Shown here: positions 1-10,962 of the stretch, in pieces
How the letters are laid out: each line of letters starts with the position of its first letter
How positions within the stretch are numbered: position 1 is the first letter of the stretch
Program-made: the position numbers and the translations under genes
Source: Akebia trifoliata
Lineage: Eukaryota; Streptophyta; Magnoliopsida; Ranunculales; Lardizabalaceae
Direction: 5' to 3'
Length of the DNA stretch: 64,000 nt
Assembly: GCA_017979445.1 (NCBI GenBank)
Contig: CM030718.1
Span: 15,726,760-15,790,759 of the forward strand
The notes under the pieces: generated by a model
Told to the model about the DNA's origin: nothing
What the model saw: only the letters and a program-made list of their open reading frames with translations
The model's database searches: none

Positions 1-757
1 AACGAGGCTGCAGACATTTTTCCCTTCTGTATCGGACGTCGATAGGGAACGGTTCGCCACAAATCGGAGTTGGAAGATTGGGAGAAAAATAAATTCTTTT
101 TAAAAAAAACGTGCCTGGTTTTTAACGAAATGGGAAGACAAATAGTGAAAAAAAAATAAAGAATTTATTTATATAAATTCTTAGGACGAAATCAATATTT
201 TACCTATTGTTTCAATAGACGATAACTTGACCATCCGGACTTCAAAATTGATAATTGAGTACTCATATTTCATCTAATTTTTCATTTCGGATCTAATGGT
301 GTGGTCAATTTATACAAACTCTATCTCTAACAAAAATTTACATTTTTGGCTAGAGGTGACCCCTAAAATTGATGCCATTTTCATTTTTGACGATAATTCG
401 ACTTTTTGGGCTCAAAAAATGACAAGTAAATAGTCCATGTTCAATAATTTTTCGTTATGAAACAAATGGTGTAATCAAATCTTAATAATTCTTACTCCAG
501 CAAAAAGTCACTATTTTTGCCTGGTCCGACTCGGTAATCGAGGATTATGTAACTTTTCTGCTCGGACTCGCATTTAAGCGTGCTTGCAAGCTAAAGTATG
601 TTTTTCGATCGTTTTGAATCCAATGGTGAAGTCAGATTCCATTAAAAATTATCAGAAACATCCTAAAGTTTATCCCTAAGTCCCACTTTTAGAATTTTTT
701 CAAAATTTCATTATTTATTTTTTCTCGAGATATGAATCAAAAAATCGGGATTTTACG
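1..757 (-). mobile_element. Truncated Tekay-like LTR (5' portion)
   Basis: This stretch is the reverse complement, diverged but alignable throughout, of the first ~750 bp of the complete solo LTR at 45197-48347. Shared landmarks are CTCGAGATATGAAT near the terminus and the block ACAGAAGGGA-AAATGTC at the window start. The LTR terminus (TGTAACACCCCG in the intact copy) falls at 757, here mutated to CGTAAAATCCCG. A natural LTR end abutting Tat gag sequence suggests an insertion into the Tat element, but the rest of the LTR and the left target-site duplication lie outside the window. Confidence 0.8.
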
Positions 758-819
758 TTGAGTCTCTGTAAGAAGAAATGAGGAGGATGAAAACCCTCAA
801 CACTATGAGCGGGACTCGG

Positions 820-2590
820 TTTAAGGACCTTTGCTTTTACCCAAATGCACAATTGCCGGTCAAGTTCAATGTCTGGGGTTTGAGAAATATAGTGGAATGG
901 GGTGTCCTTTGTCACACCTGAAATTATACTGTGAATCTATGTGCCAATATGGCGAGGACGACAGACTATTGGTGTAGTTGTTCCAAAGAAGTTTAATGGT
1001 GTCGACACTCAAATGGTTCTTCGGGTTGGACCATACTCTTATTAAGAATTGGCAAGACCTGGTAGAAATGTTCTGGCAAAATTATCGATTCAATATGAAT
1101 GTTGGTCTAGATCGGAACGACATGGCTAAGATGAGAAGAAAACAAAGAGAAACAGTGAAAGAGTGTATGCACAAAGGTGGCGAGAGTCAGCCTCACAAGT
1201 AAGAGATGAACACCATGTTTATCTCGACACTAGGGCACGCCTTCTATACTCATCTGGTTGGGCATACCACATGTACATCTCGAATTTGGTACAAGTAGCA
1301 AGTCGGGTAGAAAACGGGATTCCAACCGGGCTGATCTTTTATTTTACAAGCATGGGGACAACAACAGGGATCCCCTCTCAGAGAAAGCTAGTGCCTGTGG
1401 CAAAAAAAAGAGAAGAGGCATAGGTTAACAACGTACAACCAAACCACTCTTCATACCGGCACCGGCACAGACACCGGCACCAGCACCAAGACCACATGTT
1501 CCGTCAACCTCATAGATCCCAATGCCTCCACCAGCCTGGAACCTGCACCTCAAAACCAATTCAGGGCAAATCCTCCACCAGTAGCACCACAGGCACCACA
1601 ATATAGGAAAGGTCAGCAAGCACGGCTTAACAGAGTTAACATGGTGTTTACTAGGTTGCCAATGGCACTATCAGAATTACTCTCGATCTTGCTCAGGACA
1701 GAATACCCCACAAAACGACCACCAAACCCAGAAGTTGAAAAAAGACCAGGGTACAACCCCAATTTATTTTGTGAATTTTACATGGGTGTTCTAGGACACT
1801 CTACAGATCAATGCTAGCAACTCAAACATCAAGTACAAAACTTGATTGATAAGAAGGCTCTCATCCTAGATGGACCTACCAACCCACCATAACAGCAGAA
1901 CATCAACCAAAATCCCCTATCTACTCATAATGGAGAGGAAAGTGGCACAGGGTAAATGTCATTCTCGGGGGGTCAATTTCAATCTGTCTGCTTTGATAGC
2001 TCCTATTGGGTCAAAAATTAGGGTCCACTTAACAAAGAAATCAGAGACGTCAACGATTAACACTGTCAACCACTACACAACAACTTCACATCGAAATACA
2101 CGACCGCTACTTAGAATGGTTGACCTTACCATCCACCCCACTCCTCAAATTCCTAATACAGCTACCTAACTACCTCTCATCATATCCTATATATTGCCAA
2201 GTCCTCAAAATATGACTCGACCCCCCCTTCATATACCATACACCCCATCCTCACGTCCACCACTCATCATTCCATACAATCCATCAACTCCTTACGTAAC
2301 TTCTCCTATCACCACCACATCCAAATCATCACCACCACCCCTCATTCTCAATGTAAAGTCTGATCCACCTACAATGACCATATGCTTACCTAAACCATTC
2401 CCCTATAGCTCCAACCAAGCAGTTCCTTGGAGCTACGAGACCACCATCACCACAATCGCAGGGGTTGAGACCATGAAGAAAATAATGGTAGCTGACATTG
2501 ATCATATGACAAAGGCAGGAAGGTGCCAAAAGTTGTCAGTAAAAGGGGTAAGCATCATAAAAGAGGCTAAAGAAATAGCAAAGGGGAAAG
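820..2590 (+). pseudogene. Tat-type gag remnant
   Basis: Structural (capsid) protein that packages element RNA. The reading switches frames. A capsid core can be followed from about 850 to 1420, including DDRLLVQLFQRSL followed by KNWQDLVEMF, typical of plant Ty3/gypsy gag. A zinc-knuckle-like segment, CEFYMGVLGHSTDQC, is encoded near 1768-1817 and is followed by QLKHQVQNLIDKKA, as in Tat gag proteins. The tail (1870-2590) is Pro/Ser/Thr-rich and then Lys/Glu-rich. Frame breaks occur near 950, 1200 and 1425, and a TAG replaces a residue near 1816. No complete product is possible. Confidence 0.75.
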
Positions 2591-3280
2591 GTGATGAAAA
2601 GAAAAAGGAAAGAAAAAGGGAAAGGAAAGGTACATGAAGATGATGAAGAAAAAGAAGAGGCATATGTGATCGATAGAGAGGCAGCAGACTTCATTAAGTT
2701 TATTCGTAAGAGTAAGCATAATATAGTGGACCAACTGAACAAGCAGCCGGCTCAGATCAGCATTCTGGGTATGCTACAAAAGTCAGACGAACATCAACAA
2801 GTACTGTTGAGAATTTTGGAAAAATCACATGTACCTGCAACTACCTCAGAGGCACAGTTAGAACAAACAATAGTTTATATCATGGCCCCCAATCCCATTA
2901 TCTTCATAGAGAGTGAATTTGTGCCTGAAGGGCAGGGGCATGTTGAGCTCCTTAATTTCATGGTCATGTGCAAGGGCATGATGGTTGCTAGAGTATTAAT
3001 CGACAATGGCTTTTCCCTCAATGTTTGTCCTCTTGAAATCTTCTGAAAACTCAATGCAGACTGGTCGCATGTCAAACCCAACAACAAGGTTGTTCGAAGT
3101 TTCGATAGCTCGAGAAGGGATTCTCTGGGAAAGGTGGATTTATCGATCATAATAGGTCTATGTACATTCGAAGTAACATTTGAGGTCATGGAAATACTGA
3201 TGACCTTCAACTTACTGTTGGGCAGGCTGTGGATCCATATTGCTGGGGCAGTACCGCCCTCTTTGTACTAAAGAGTTAAA
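2591..3280 (+). pseudogene. Tat protease region
   Basis: Aspartic protease that matures the polyprotein. The frame from 2591 is open to a TGA at 3044-3046 and continues in the same frame afterwards to about 3270. The active-site segment is VLIDNGFSLNVCP (Asp-Asn-Gly in place of the retroviral Asp-Thr-Gly), followed by a flap-like region and the motif LLLGR near 3215-3230. The minus-strand sister copy (54973-55311) reads LIDNGSTLNVC and keeps Tyr where this copy has the TGA. The N-terminal 80 residues are a Lys/Glu-rich gag-protease linker. Confidence 0.75.
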
Positions 3281-4440
3281 TTTATCATGGGGCAAATGAT
3301 GATTTTTGTACTAGCAGAAAACCTGATTTCGACGGGGAGAACTCTGGACGTTCCCTTTATCGACATTGAAATGACGAAAGACAAAGTGCTATACCACTCC
3401 TATCAATTTGCTGCTGTTAATCACGTTGAAAACGGGAAGAAGAAAGTAAAGGAGAGCTATCAAGAACAAATCTGATGATCGGACGAGTTTTGAAAAAAGT
3501 AGATTACCGACCTAGACAAGGGTTGGGACATGGAGGAAAGGGGAAAGTTACGCCGGTCGAAGCAAAAAAGCACACTCCTTATTTTGGTCTGGGTTTTGGG
3601 CCCACAAAAAAGGATATAGCAGAAATGAACAACAAAAAGAAATAACTTCGACTAGCGAGAAAACAAAACCATGAACCGAATGTCTAGAATTTGGGCAAGG
3701 TTCCTCATATCAGTGTCAGCTTTCCAAAATCATAGACTAGACCCGACAACTTATCAGAACCATTGCTGACAAAACCAGTAAGAAAGTCAAAAGCGGTAAA
3801 TTTTAAACCTGTGCACATTCAAGACGACTTAATTGTTAAGTCCCAATCATCCTTCATAGAAGGCTTTGATATCTTATTCAATGAGGATTCCAACGAAAGT
3901 CTATCAAAGACTACCCAAGAGCCTACAAAAGTGGAAATCACCACGAGCCAAGAAAAAGAATTACCCTTCCCCATTGGCATTAACTAAGCATTAGTTATCA
4001 TCCCACCAAGTTTGGAGGGAACTATGCCCAACTTTGACAACAATCAATCGAAGATCATGGTCATCTCTGAACCACCGACCAAACCACCCAACAAATCAGT
4101 TTCTTATCTCATCTGCCCCCTTAGAGAAGGGGAAACCTTGAACAATTGGGAGGAATTACATTAACCCTCGAGGCTGTTGAGGCCTAAAAAAAACCTTCGT
4201 TAAACGAATCTAGTTTGCTTGAGGATCATAACGAGCCCTTGTCCTCGGGGATTTTACTAACAAATTTGCATGATTGTTCGTCTTATTTCAGATATCTAGA
4301 AAATCACAAAAAACAAATATTACTCAAAAACCAAAAAAATAAAAAATTTCTCAAAAATAAACAATTCAAAAATCTTTCAAAATTATAAAAAAAATATATT
4401 TTCCAAAAATAAAAAAAAGAGTTTTTAAGAGATTTGTCTC
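3281..4440 (+). other. Protease-RT spacer with A-rich block and candidate 3' splice site
   Basis: The stretch joins protease to RT and is only partly open. An A-rich block (about 4300-4430) is dominated by short AAAAAT-type runs, and a T-rich counterpart sits at the same place in the minus-strand copy (53800-53950). A good plant 3' splice site, CTTATTTCAG, ends at 4291; the minus copy reads CTTATATCAA there. Ogre elements are known to carry an intron between protease and RT, so this may be its remains. The donor was not identified. Confidence 0.4.
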
Positions 4441-5707
4441 GATCAAATGAAAATCCAAATAAAACAGAATTTGAAAAGGACGAGTATGATTTTGATCTAA
4501 AACTCAACGTTGACCTCATGGGGATCGAAAAAGAGTTTGAGGACGAAATGGAATACCTACCTAAAGAAATCAAAAACTTGATAGAACGTCATGAGAAAGG
4601 TGTTCAGCTAAATAGTGAGGATACAGAGTCAATCAATCTTGGTACCGAAGTGGACCCACAAATCGTCAAGATTGGAGCCTTACTAACACAACAACAAAAG
4701 GAAGAAATGGTCAAACTCTTGTAAAACTATCAAGACGTCTTTGCATGGTCATACAGGGATATGCTGGGATTAGATATTGATCCCGTTGTCAATAAACTTC
4801 CCATTGCTCTTGGAAGCAAGCTGATCTAGCAAAAATTGAGAAGGTTGAAGCCAGAATGGACCCTCAAAGTCAAAGATGAGGTCATGAAGCAGTTCGAAAT
4901 AGGGTTCCTCGCAGTTTCTACCTACCCTGAATGGTTAGCTAACGTCGTTCGAGTACCTAAAATAGATGAAAAGGTACGCATGTGTGTTGATTATCGAGAC
5001 TTGAACAAGGCCAGTCCTAAGGATGATTTTTCACTTCCACACATCGACACTCTAGTTAATAGTACAGTAGCGCACGGCATGTTCTCGTTGATGGATGACT
5101 TCTCAGGCTATAATTAGATAAAAATGACAGAAGAAGATCAGGAGAAAACTGTATTCATCACGTCATGGGGTACTTTCCACTACAAAGTCATGCCATTCGA
5201 GTTCAAGAATGCAGGGACGACTTATCAGTGTGCAATGACTGCTTGTTTCATGACATGATCCATAAGGAAATGAAAGTCTACATAAAAGACATGATCGCTA
5301 AATCCAGTATAGAATAAGACTATCTGGTAAATTTCAAGAAGTTTTTCGACAGGCTCAGAAAGTACAATTTGTGGCTCAATCCCACAAAATGTGTATTCGG
5401 GGCAACATCAGGCAAACTACTGGATTTCATCGTTAGTAGAAGGGGTATCGAAATAGATTTGGCAGAGACTAAATATATCCTCGAGATGAAGACACCCATT
5501 TCAGAGAGAGATGTTCGAGTATTTTTGGGGAGAATACAGTATATCAACCAGTTTATTACTCAACTCACACATATCTGTAAACCAATTTTCAAGCTATTGA
5601 GGAAAGACACGCCAAAGAAATGGAACAAGGACTATCAGGAAGCATTCGATAAGATCAAGCAATACCTGCTCAATCCACCAGTCCTAGTCCCTCTTACTCC
5701 AAGGTGA
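4441..5707 (+). pseudogene. Tat reverse transcriptase remnant
   Basis: RNA-dependent DNA polymerase of the element. The sequence runs through the Tat pre-RT linker (INLGTEVDPQIVKIGALL), the DVFAWSYRDMLGLD segment near 4737-4780, and KLRRLKPEW near 4835. It then reads RMCVDYRDLNKASPKDDF and MDDFSGYN, followed by KVMPFEFKNAG. The catalytic YVDD box is altered to YIKD near 5279-5290, so the enzyme would be dead even without the stops. The TAG at 5116-5118 stands where Gln is expected (FSGYN-Q-IKM), and the TAG at 4828-4830 also sits at a Gln site. The thumb and connection (LGRIQYINQFITQL, IFKLLRKDTPKKW) are well kept. Confidence 0.85.
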
Positions 5708-6060
5708 CCCTTGCTGATGTACATCTCAGTTCAAGAAACGTCAATGGGATATGTTGGGCAACACGATGAATCTGGACGGAAGGAACAGGCTATCTATTAT
5801 CTCAGGAAAAGGTTAACTGAGTACAAGGCAAAATATTTGACACTTGAGAAGACTTGTTGTGCATTTGTATGGGCATCTTAACAACTACGTCACTTAACTA
5901 TGTTTATTACCAGAATGGACCTCCTGAAATACCTTTTCGAGAAACTAACAGTAACAGGTTGTACAGCAAAGTGGCAATATTATTATCTGAGTTTGACATT
6001 ACTTATGTCACTAAAAAAACCATCAAAGGGCAAGTCATCGACGAGCACACGTTACCTGAC
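5708..6060 (+). pseudogene. Tat first RNase H remnant
   Basis: RNase H that degrades the RNA strand during reverse transcription. Recognisable pieces are GRKEQAIYYLRKRLTEY near 5777-5822, LTLEKTCCAFVWAS near 5838-5880 and, in another frame, FDITYVTKKTIKGQVIDEH near 5990-6050. At least two frame changes and a TAA near 5879 break it. It sits between RT and the second RNase H, as expected for this lineage. Confidence 0.7.
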
Positions 6061-6109
6061 TACGAGCCACTAAAGAGCAACTTTTCGGATGAAGCCATAC
6101 TACTTACTG

Positions 6110-6480
6110 AGGTTGAGGATGATGATGAGGAACCAGGTTGGAAAATGTACTTCGACGAAGCAACTAATAAAAAAGGAAACGGAATATGATTCAATTTTGA
6201 TCAAGCCAGATGGGTCTTACGTGCCAATCACCATTAGATTGAAATTCCAATATTTTAACAACGAGGCTAAATACGAAGCATGCATAGCAGGGTTGAAAAC
6301 AGCATTGGATCTCGAGGTAGATAAGATCAATATTTTTGGAGATTCAAGCTTAGTTGTCTATCAGACGACTGGAGAATGGAAGACCTGAGAGTAGAGACTG
6401 GTTCCTTACCACGAGTATCTAGAGGAACTAAGCTTGTGCTTTGACAAGATTTCATTCACATATATGCCGAGAGCTAATAT
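6110..6480 (+). pseudogene. Second, plant-type RNase H (aRNH) remnant
   Basis: This additional RNase H fold is diagnostic of Tat/Ogre elements. It begins EEPGWKMYFDEATNKKGNG, shifts frame near 6185, and continues IKPDGSYVPITIRLKF, NNEAKYEACIAGLKTALDL and KINIFGDSSLVVYQTTGEW. Expected acidic residues can be seen: Asp in MYFD, Glu in YEA and Asp in FGDSSL. TGA at 6388 and TAG at 6394 follow GEWKT. The DALATLA-like end near 6480-6510 is badly worn. Confidence 0.8.
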
Positions 6481-6499
6481 CAGTTTGTAGATACGCTGG

Positions 6500-7852
6500 T
6501 TACACTTGCTTCTATGATCAATACCTTGGAATACCTAGTCATCGACCCAATTGAGATTGTAATTCAAGATGAGCCGACGTATTGGTTATCCGTCGAAATA
6601 GAAGAATCCGAGGAAAAGTTTTGGCACTCAGACATCAAGGCATACCTCGAAGATCGAGCCCTCCCCTTAGATTCAACTTCAAATGATCAGAGAACTATTC
6701 AAAAATTGGTAGTTTAATTCTTCTTAAGCAACAATATTGTATACAAGAAATCACATCATGAGGTCCTACTCCGATGCATAGCAGAAGCAGAAGTGAAACG
6801 ACTAATCGGGACTGTACATGGTGGAGTCTGCGGACCTCACATGAATGGTCACATGCTTGCCAAAAAGATCATGAGAATGATATATTACTGGACAACAATG
6901 GAAAGCGATTGCTATCAATACGTTCGTAAATGTCATCTCTACCAGATTTATGCCAACAAGATTAATGCACCACCTTCATAACTACATAACATGACCACCC
7001 ATTGGCCCTTCTCACTCTGGGGAATGGATGTCACCAGGCAAATCTAGGCAAAAACTGCAAACGGGCACCGCTTTATTCTAGTTGCTATCGATTACTTCAT
7101 CAAGTGGGTAGAAGCTACTTTATACGCCAACGTCACGAAAAATAATATCCTAAAGTTTGTTGAGAACAACATTATCTGTAGATATGGACTTTTGAATGGA
7201 TTAGAAACTGATAATGCCAAAAACTTGAAGAACAAGGACATGATTAAGATGTGCGAAGACTTCCAGATCATTCATCACAACTTTATACCCTACAAACACA
7301 AGATGAACGGAACAGTTGAGGCTACCAACAAGAACATCAAAAGAATCATCGAGAAGATTACAGTTACATATAAAGATTGGCACGACATGTTGCCTTTCGC
7401 ACTTCACACCTATTGAACCTTGTTCAGGACCTCAATTGGGGCAACTCCGTACTCACTGGTATACAGAATGGAAGTAGTCTTACCCATAGAGGTTAAGATT
7501 CCCTCATTCCAGATCTTAAAAGAAGCAGAGTTTGGATTCAAGCTCGGTTTGATCAATTGAATCTAATAAAAAAAATGCCTTGCAGTCATTTTCCATGGAC
7601 AGATCTATCAGTGACGAATAGCTAGTGTTTATAACAAAAAAGTCAAACCTAGAGATTTCTCACCAGGAGATCTTGTATTGAAGAAGATTCTTCCAATTCA
7701 AGAAGATGTTAAAGGAAAATTCAGACTGAACTACGAGGAACCATTTATCGTGCAGAACGTAATGACGGGAGGAAATCTGATTCTTACAAAAATGGACGGA
7801 CAAGTCTTCCCGCAACCGATCAATGCTGACACTATCAAGAAATATTACGCTT
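6500..7852 (+). pseudogene. Tat integrase remnant
   Basis: Enzyme that inserts element cDNA into the host genome. The N-terminal zinc-binding region keeps VHGGVCGPHMNGH and CYQYVRKCHLYQIYANK (HHCC pattern). The catalytic core gives LWGMDV (first Asp), LETDNAKNLKNKDM (second Asp) and KMNGTVEATNKNIK (Glu). The C-terminal domain runs through VKPRDFSPGDLVLKKIL to NADTIKKYYA, ending at the TGA at 7850-7852. Stops include TAA near 6978, TAG near 7047 and TGA near 7414 (HTY-stop-T, where Arg is normal). The C-terminal end is unusually well preserved. Confidence 0.85.
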
Positions 7853-9340
7853 GAGATCTAACCCTTAGATGACGAAAAGCCATCTTTACCATCTTAAACT
7901 AACTATTAACCCTAGTCAACCCTTTTGAGCCATCACGTTCATTTCTTAACATAAGACTGGGGCAAGTCAACAATTATAATAATAATTAAAAAAAAAGACA
8001 AAAATAAAAGAAAATAAAAAAGAGGGCAAAAACATTCAATTTACTCCTGACTCGCATGAGAATAAACTATGAACGACTAAAAATACAAAAAAATCAAAAA
8101 GGTCAAAAATTCGGATAGTTGATCTTGGATCGACCCAAATCTCCAGCCTAAACAAGTTCGAAAGACGTTGGGAGGACACATAGATCACCTTTTCGAAATA
8201 AAAATAGACAAACCATATGTCTAGCCCACTTTATATAAACTAAGACATAAACCTTAACCTTTTTGTATCCTTTCACTACCATAAGCCTAAGCCAACATTT
8301 TGTCCCATCAAAAGTTTTTTCTAATCAAGGAATGTTCTAGGGTAATATAGTGATGATGACATCACCAATGATCTTGTGAATTAGTTCGAATCTCAAAGCC
8401 TTGTTTGTTGTTGGAAGACCTGAAAGGGGAATTTAGGTTGGATATTCGAAAAAAAAAAGAACTTGAAGTGTAGAATAGTCGATCTCCCGGCTCAACTTGA
8501 GTTGTCCAACCACGAATGGTCGTCAACAAGCTCTAGAGGAGAATCTAGATCTATTACTCAAGAAAGAGTGCCACTACAAGAGTACAGTCACCGATTTCGT
8601 AGTTTAACTTGAGTCACCAAGCCACAAAGAGATAGAGACTCCGAGCAAGAATTGTGATATAAAAATCCAAAGAAATACAATCATAGTCTGAAAGAGCATA
8701 GTGAAAACCCGAAAGGGCTCTATGAGTAAAAGAATTCGACTATGGCAAGGTCAAAGCCATCAATATGATGAAAACCTTAAAAGGGGCGTTGATGCCCAAA
8801 AAAGTGGAATCTGGGTCTGGTGAAAATCGTAACTGGCGCCAGGGGCAATAAGGGTAAACAAAAAAAATAAAAAATAAAATAAGAGAAAAATAAAAGAAAA
8901 GAAAGAGAACTCTTGACCCGCAAGAGTATAAACTGTGAATGAAAAAAATCTTTTAACAAAACCTGTGGTCCAAGCAGATAATAGTCTTCCAATAACAAGG
9001 CAATGGGGATGGCTCTAAAGGAACCAAAATGATAATTGATGCTTGTATCCCCTGTGGTTGGTAAAAATACTAAGACCGTTACCACCAAAGATTTTACAAA
9101 CTCTGAATTTATCATACTTATTTGATAAAGACATTTCCTTAGATTCAAAAAATTATTATTTTGGCCAATGACGACAAATCTATGACTTATTCAATAAAAC
9201 TTTGTGTTTTCAAGAACGATAGATATACCTGAGGTCAAGTAAATACAAAACCTTTTTTTTTTGCATTAATCTTTCTACATGTTTGCATACCTTCAGATAA
9301 TGATAAGAAAATATAAAAATTGGGAATACAACGCAATCAG
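7853..9340. other. Non-coding 3' region behind Tat integrase
   Basis: No gene seen. A purine-rich segment ACTGGGGCAAG near 7952 resembles text found after integrase in Tat elements. Between 8400 and 8830 there are phrases of the type GAAAACCCGAAAGGG and CAAGGTCAAAG that recur in the 3' region of element B (35555-35800), which supports a shared 3' untranslated origin. The minus-strand open stretch at 8777-9148 has a hydrophobic, low-complexity translation and no family resemblance. Confidence 0.45.
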
Positions 9341-10962
9341 TCAAACATCATGGTAAGAAATGAAAAAGGAGTCAAGGCGCTCCTCCAAGGCATGAATCCG
9401 GGAAGCCTGGCTCATCATTACTCTTTTAGCATCTAAAGTATCACAACTTACCAAATATGCTACAAAATTATCAAAATGAGGACACTGGGCAAGTCTGTCC
9501 CTCAACTCAGCAACTTCGGCTCTAAGCCTAGCCACTTCGTCACTATCATTGGATCCCGACCGGGTAAGTTTGGATGTTAGTCGAGCAATCTCTTTTTGTA
9601 TTTTCTTCTCGGACTTGAGCCAGATAGCCTGAATTCTACAATGATAGGTTTGAGGTTCCTCCACTCGATCTAGATAATCAAAGAAGGATGAAGCACCAGG
9701 ACGTGCTCAGGGTACTATGGACACCAATTGCTTCCCAGAGATGATTTCTCGAATCCAATACAAATATGACGAAAATAGGTGTGGTGCAGAGACGGGATGA
9801 CTCAAAACCTCAACTCGACTCCATTCTTGCACGAGTCGACTAAGAAGTGTAGTTGATAAAAGACCAACCAACTCATTGAAATTCTTAGGGATGAGCATAC
9901 CCTAATCATAGCCAAATTGACGAAGAACCCGAAGTGATACGTAGTAGGTTGCACCTCTGATACCGATCAAAAGAAGGAAACAGGCCCCATCAAATGCAAT
10001 CACGGGAGACCCTCGAGGTTGGAAGGTACCAACCCATCTCACCTCTTCATCATCAGGGTTTCCAGTAAAGGAATACCACTCTTTTTTACCACCCGAGACG
10101 ATGGGAGCAACTCGTCTCGACATCAGAAGTACAAGATCGGCATTAACACAAAATGGGCAATTAACAACTTCAGTTGATGCCATGTGATCCATAAACCAAA
10201 GTTACAATAACAAGAGCATTCTGAATCTTGAAAAACTAGTAAATTTAAATTCAAATTTAAATCTAAGCTACGTTTGAAACTTACCTACAGGAGTGGAGTG
10301 CTTACCTACAGGAGTGGAGTGCATCCTTGGAAAAGTCGATCACTACCGAACGAACAAGTCATGAGAAATTGGAACATCTCGCTCAAAAGCATCGGTGCCA
10401 ACCGACGTCCCTCCCGGACTTGTTGAATCACGTGAATAAGAGAAAGATCTATGATGTCTCCACCACCCGAAAATAAGAGTTGACTTACGACCATCAACGT
10501 GAGAGTATTAAAGTGAATTAACGACTTTGAATGATCCGTGAGGCGTTCAATCAAAAAAGATTTGGACATTGTCTTAAAAATCGATCCACTATTTGAAATC
10601 TTCAAAAACTTGAGATTTATCCTTAAGAAGTTGAAAGTCTTGCCTTGATACCCATCATGCAAGGGCAGAACTACAATCGTACTCGATATTTCAAGCCCTA
10701 ATAACACTTCAAATTCCTCAATGGTGGGAGTCATTTCATACTCTCAAAATCGAAAGAGATTGAATTCGGGGATCCAATATCCTAGCATTACCTCAATCAA
10801 GCTCCATTGTAATGGAACCTTTGGCAAGGAAAGAGTGAATCTCAACTTATTCAAACACCATTAAGCTTTCTCATCATTATTCATGCTATTTATCCAACTA
10901 CTCAAGAAAGGATCAACAATGCCATACCTTTTCAAGTTGGGAAGAGTAGAGGGCACCTCCAT
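9341..10962 (-). pseudogene. DUF7745-like antisense gene (two exons)
   Basis: A plant protein of unknown function resembling the DUF7745 family, often met beside Ty3/gypsy elements. The ATG at 10960-10962 opens MEVPSTLPNLKRYGIVDP. LGYWIPEFNLFRF and MTPTIEEFEVLLGLE follow in the same frame, matching the family's entry motif. Exon 1 ends at GCTPLL before a GTAAG donor (10283-10305). Exon 2 (from ~10201) reads LWFMDHMAS, EWYSFTGNPDDEEVRW, LIGIRGATYYVSLRVLRQFG and FNELVGLLSTTLL. It ends in a probable coiled coil (EVARLRAEVAELRDRLAQC) with TGA at 9341-9343. Frame stops (TAA after EKA, TGA after FRF, TAG after FGYD, TGA after SIVP) mostly fit C-to-T changes at Gln or Arg codons. The apparent acceptor is AA instead of AG. 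Function is unknown; the family call is from memory of its motifs. Confidence 0.7.
10280..10321 (-). repeat. 21-bp tandem duplication covering the DUF7745 splice donor
   Basis: The 21-base unit (10280-10300 and 10301-10321) is repeated exactly. On the minus strand each unit contains CTGTAG followed by GTAAG, so the 5' splice site is doubled (GT at 10304-10305 and 10283-10284). The exon-side TAG would be CAG in an undamaged gene, giving the consensus CAG/GTAAGT. The distal donor gives an 83-bp intron, similar to those of the neighbouring PMD gene. Confidence 0.75.

Larger units (their letters stand above)
758..7852 (+). mobile_element. Degenerate Tat/Ogre-lineage Ty3/gypsy element (gag-pol part)
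   Basis: Domains follow in the order gag, protease, RT, RNase H, a second plant-type RNase H (aRNH), integrase, all on the plus strand and all broken by stops and frameshifts. The aRNH after the ordinary RNase H is the hallmark of the Tat/Ogre lineage. The 5' LTR, primer site and leader are missing, since gag begins right at the Tekay-like LTR end. The 3' LTR is not recognisable. A second, minus-strand copy of the same family lies at 52615-56553 and helps to read the frames. Two antisense gene remnants follow the integrase. Confidence 0.85.
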
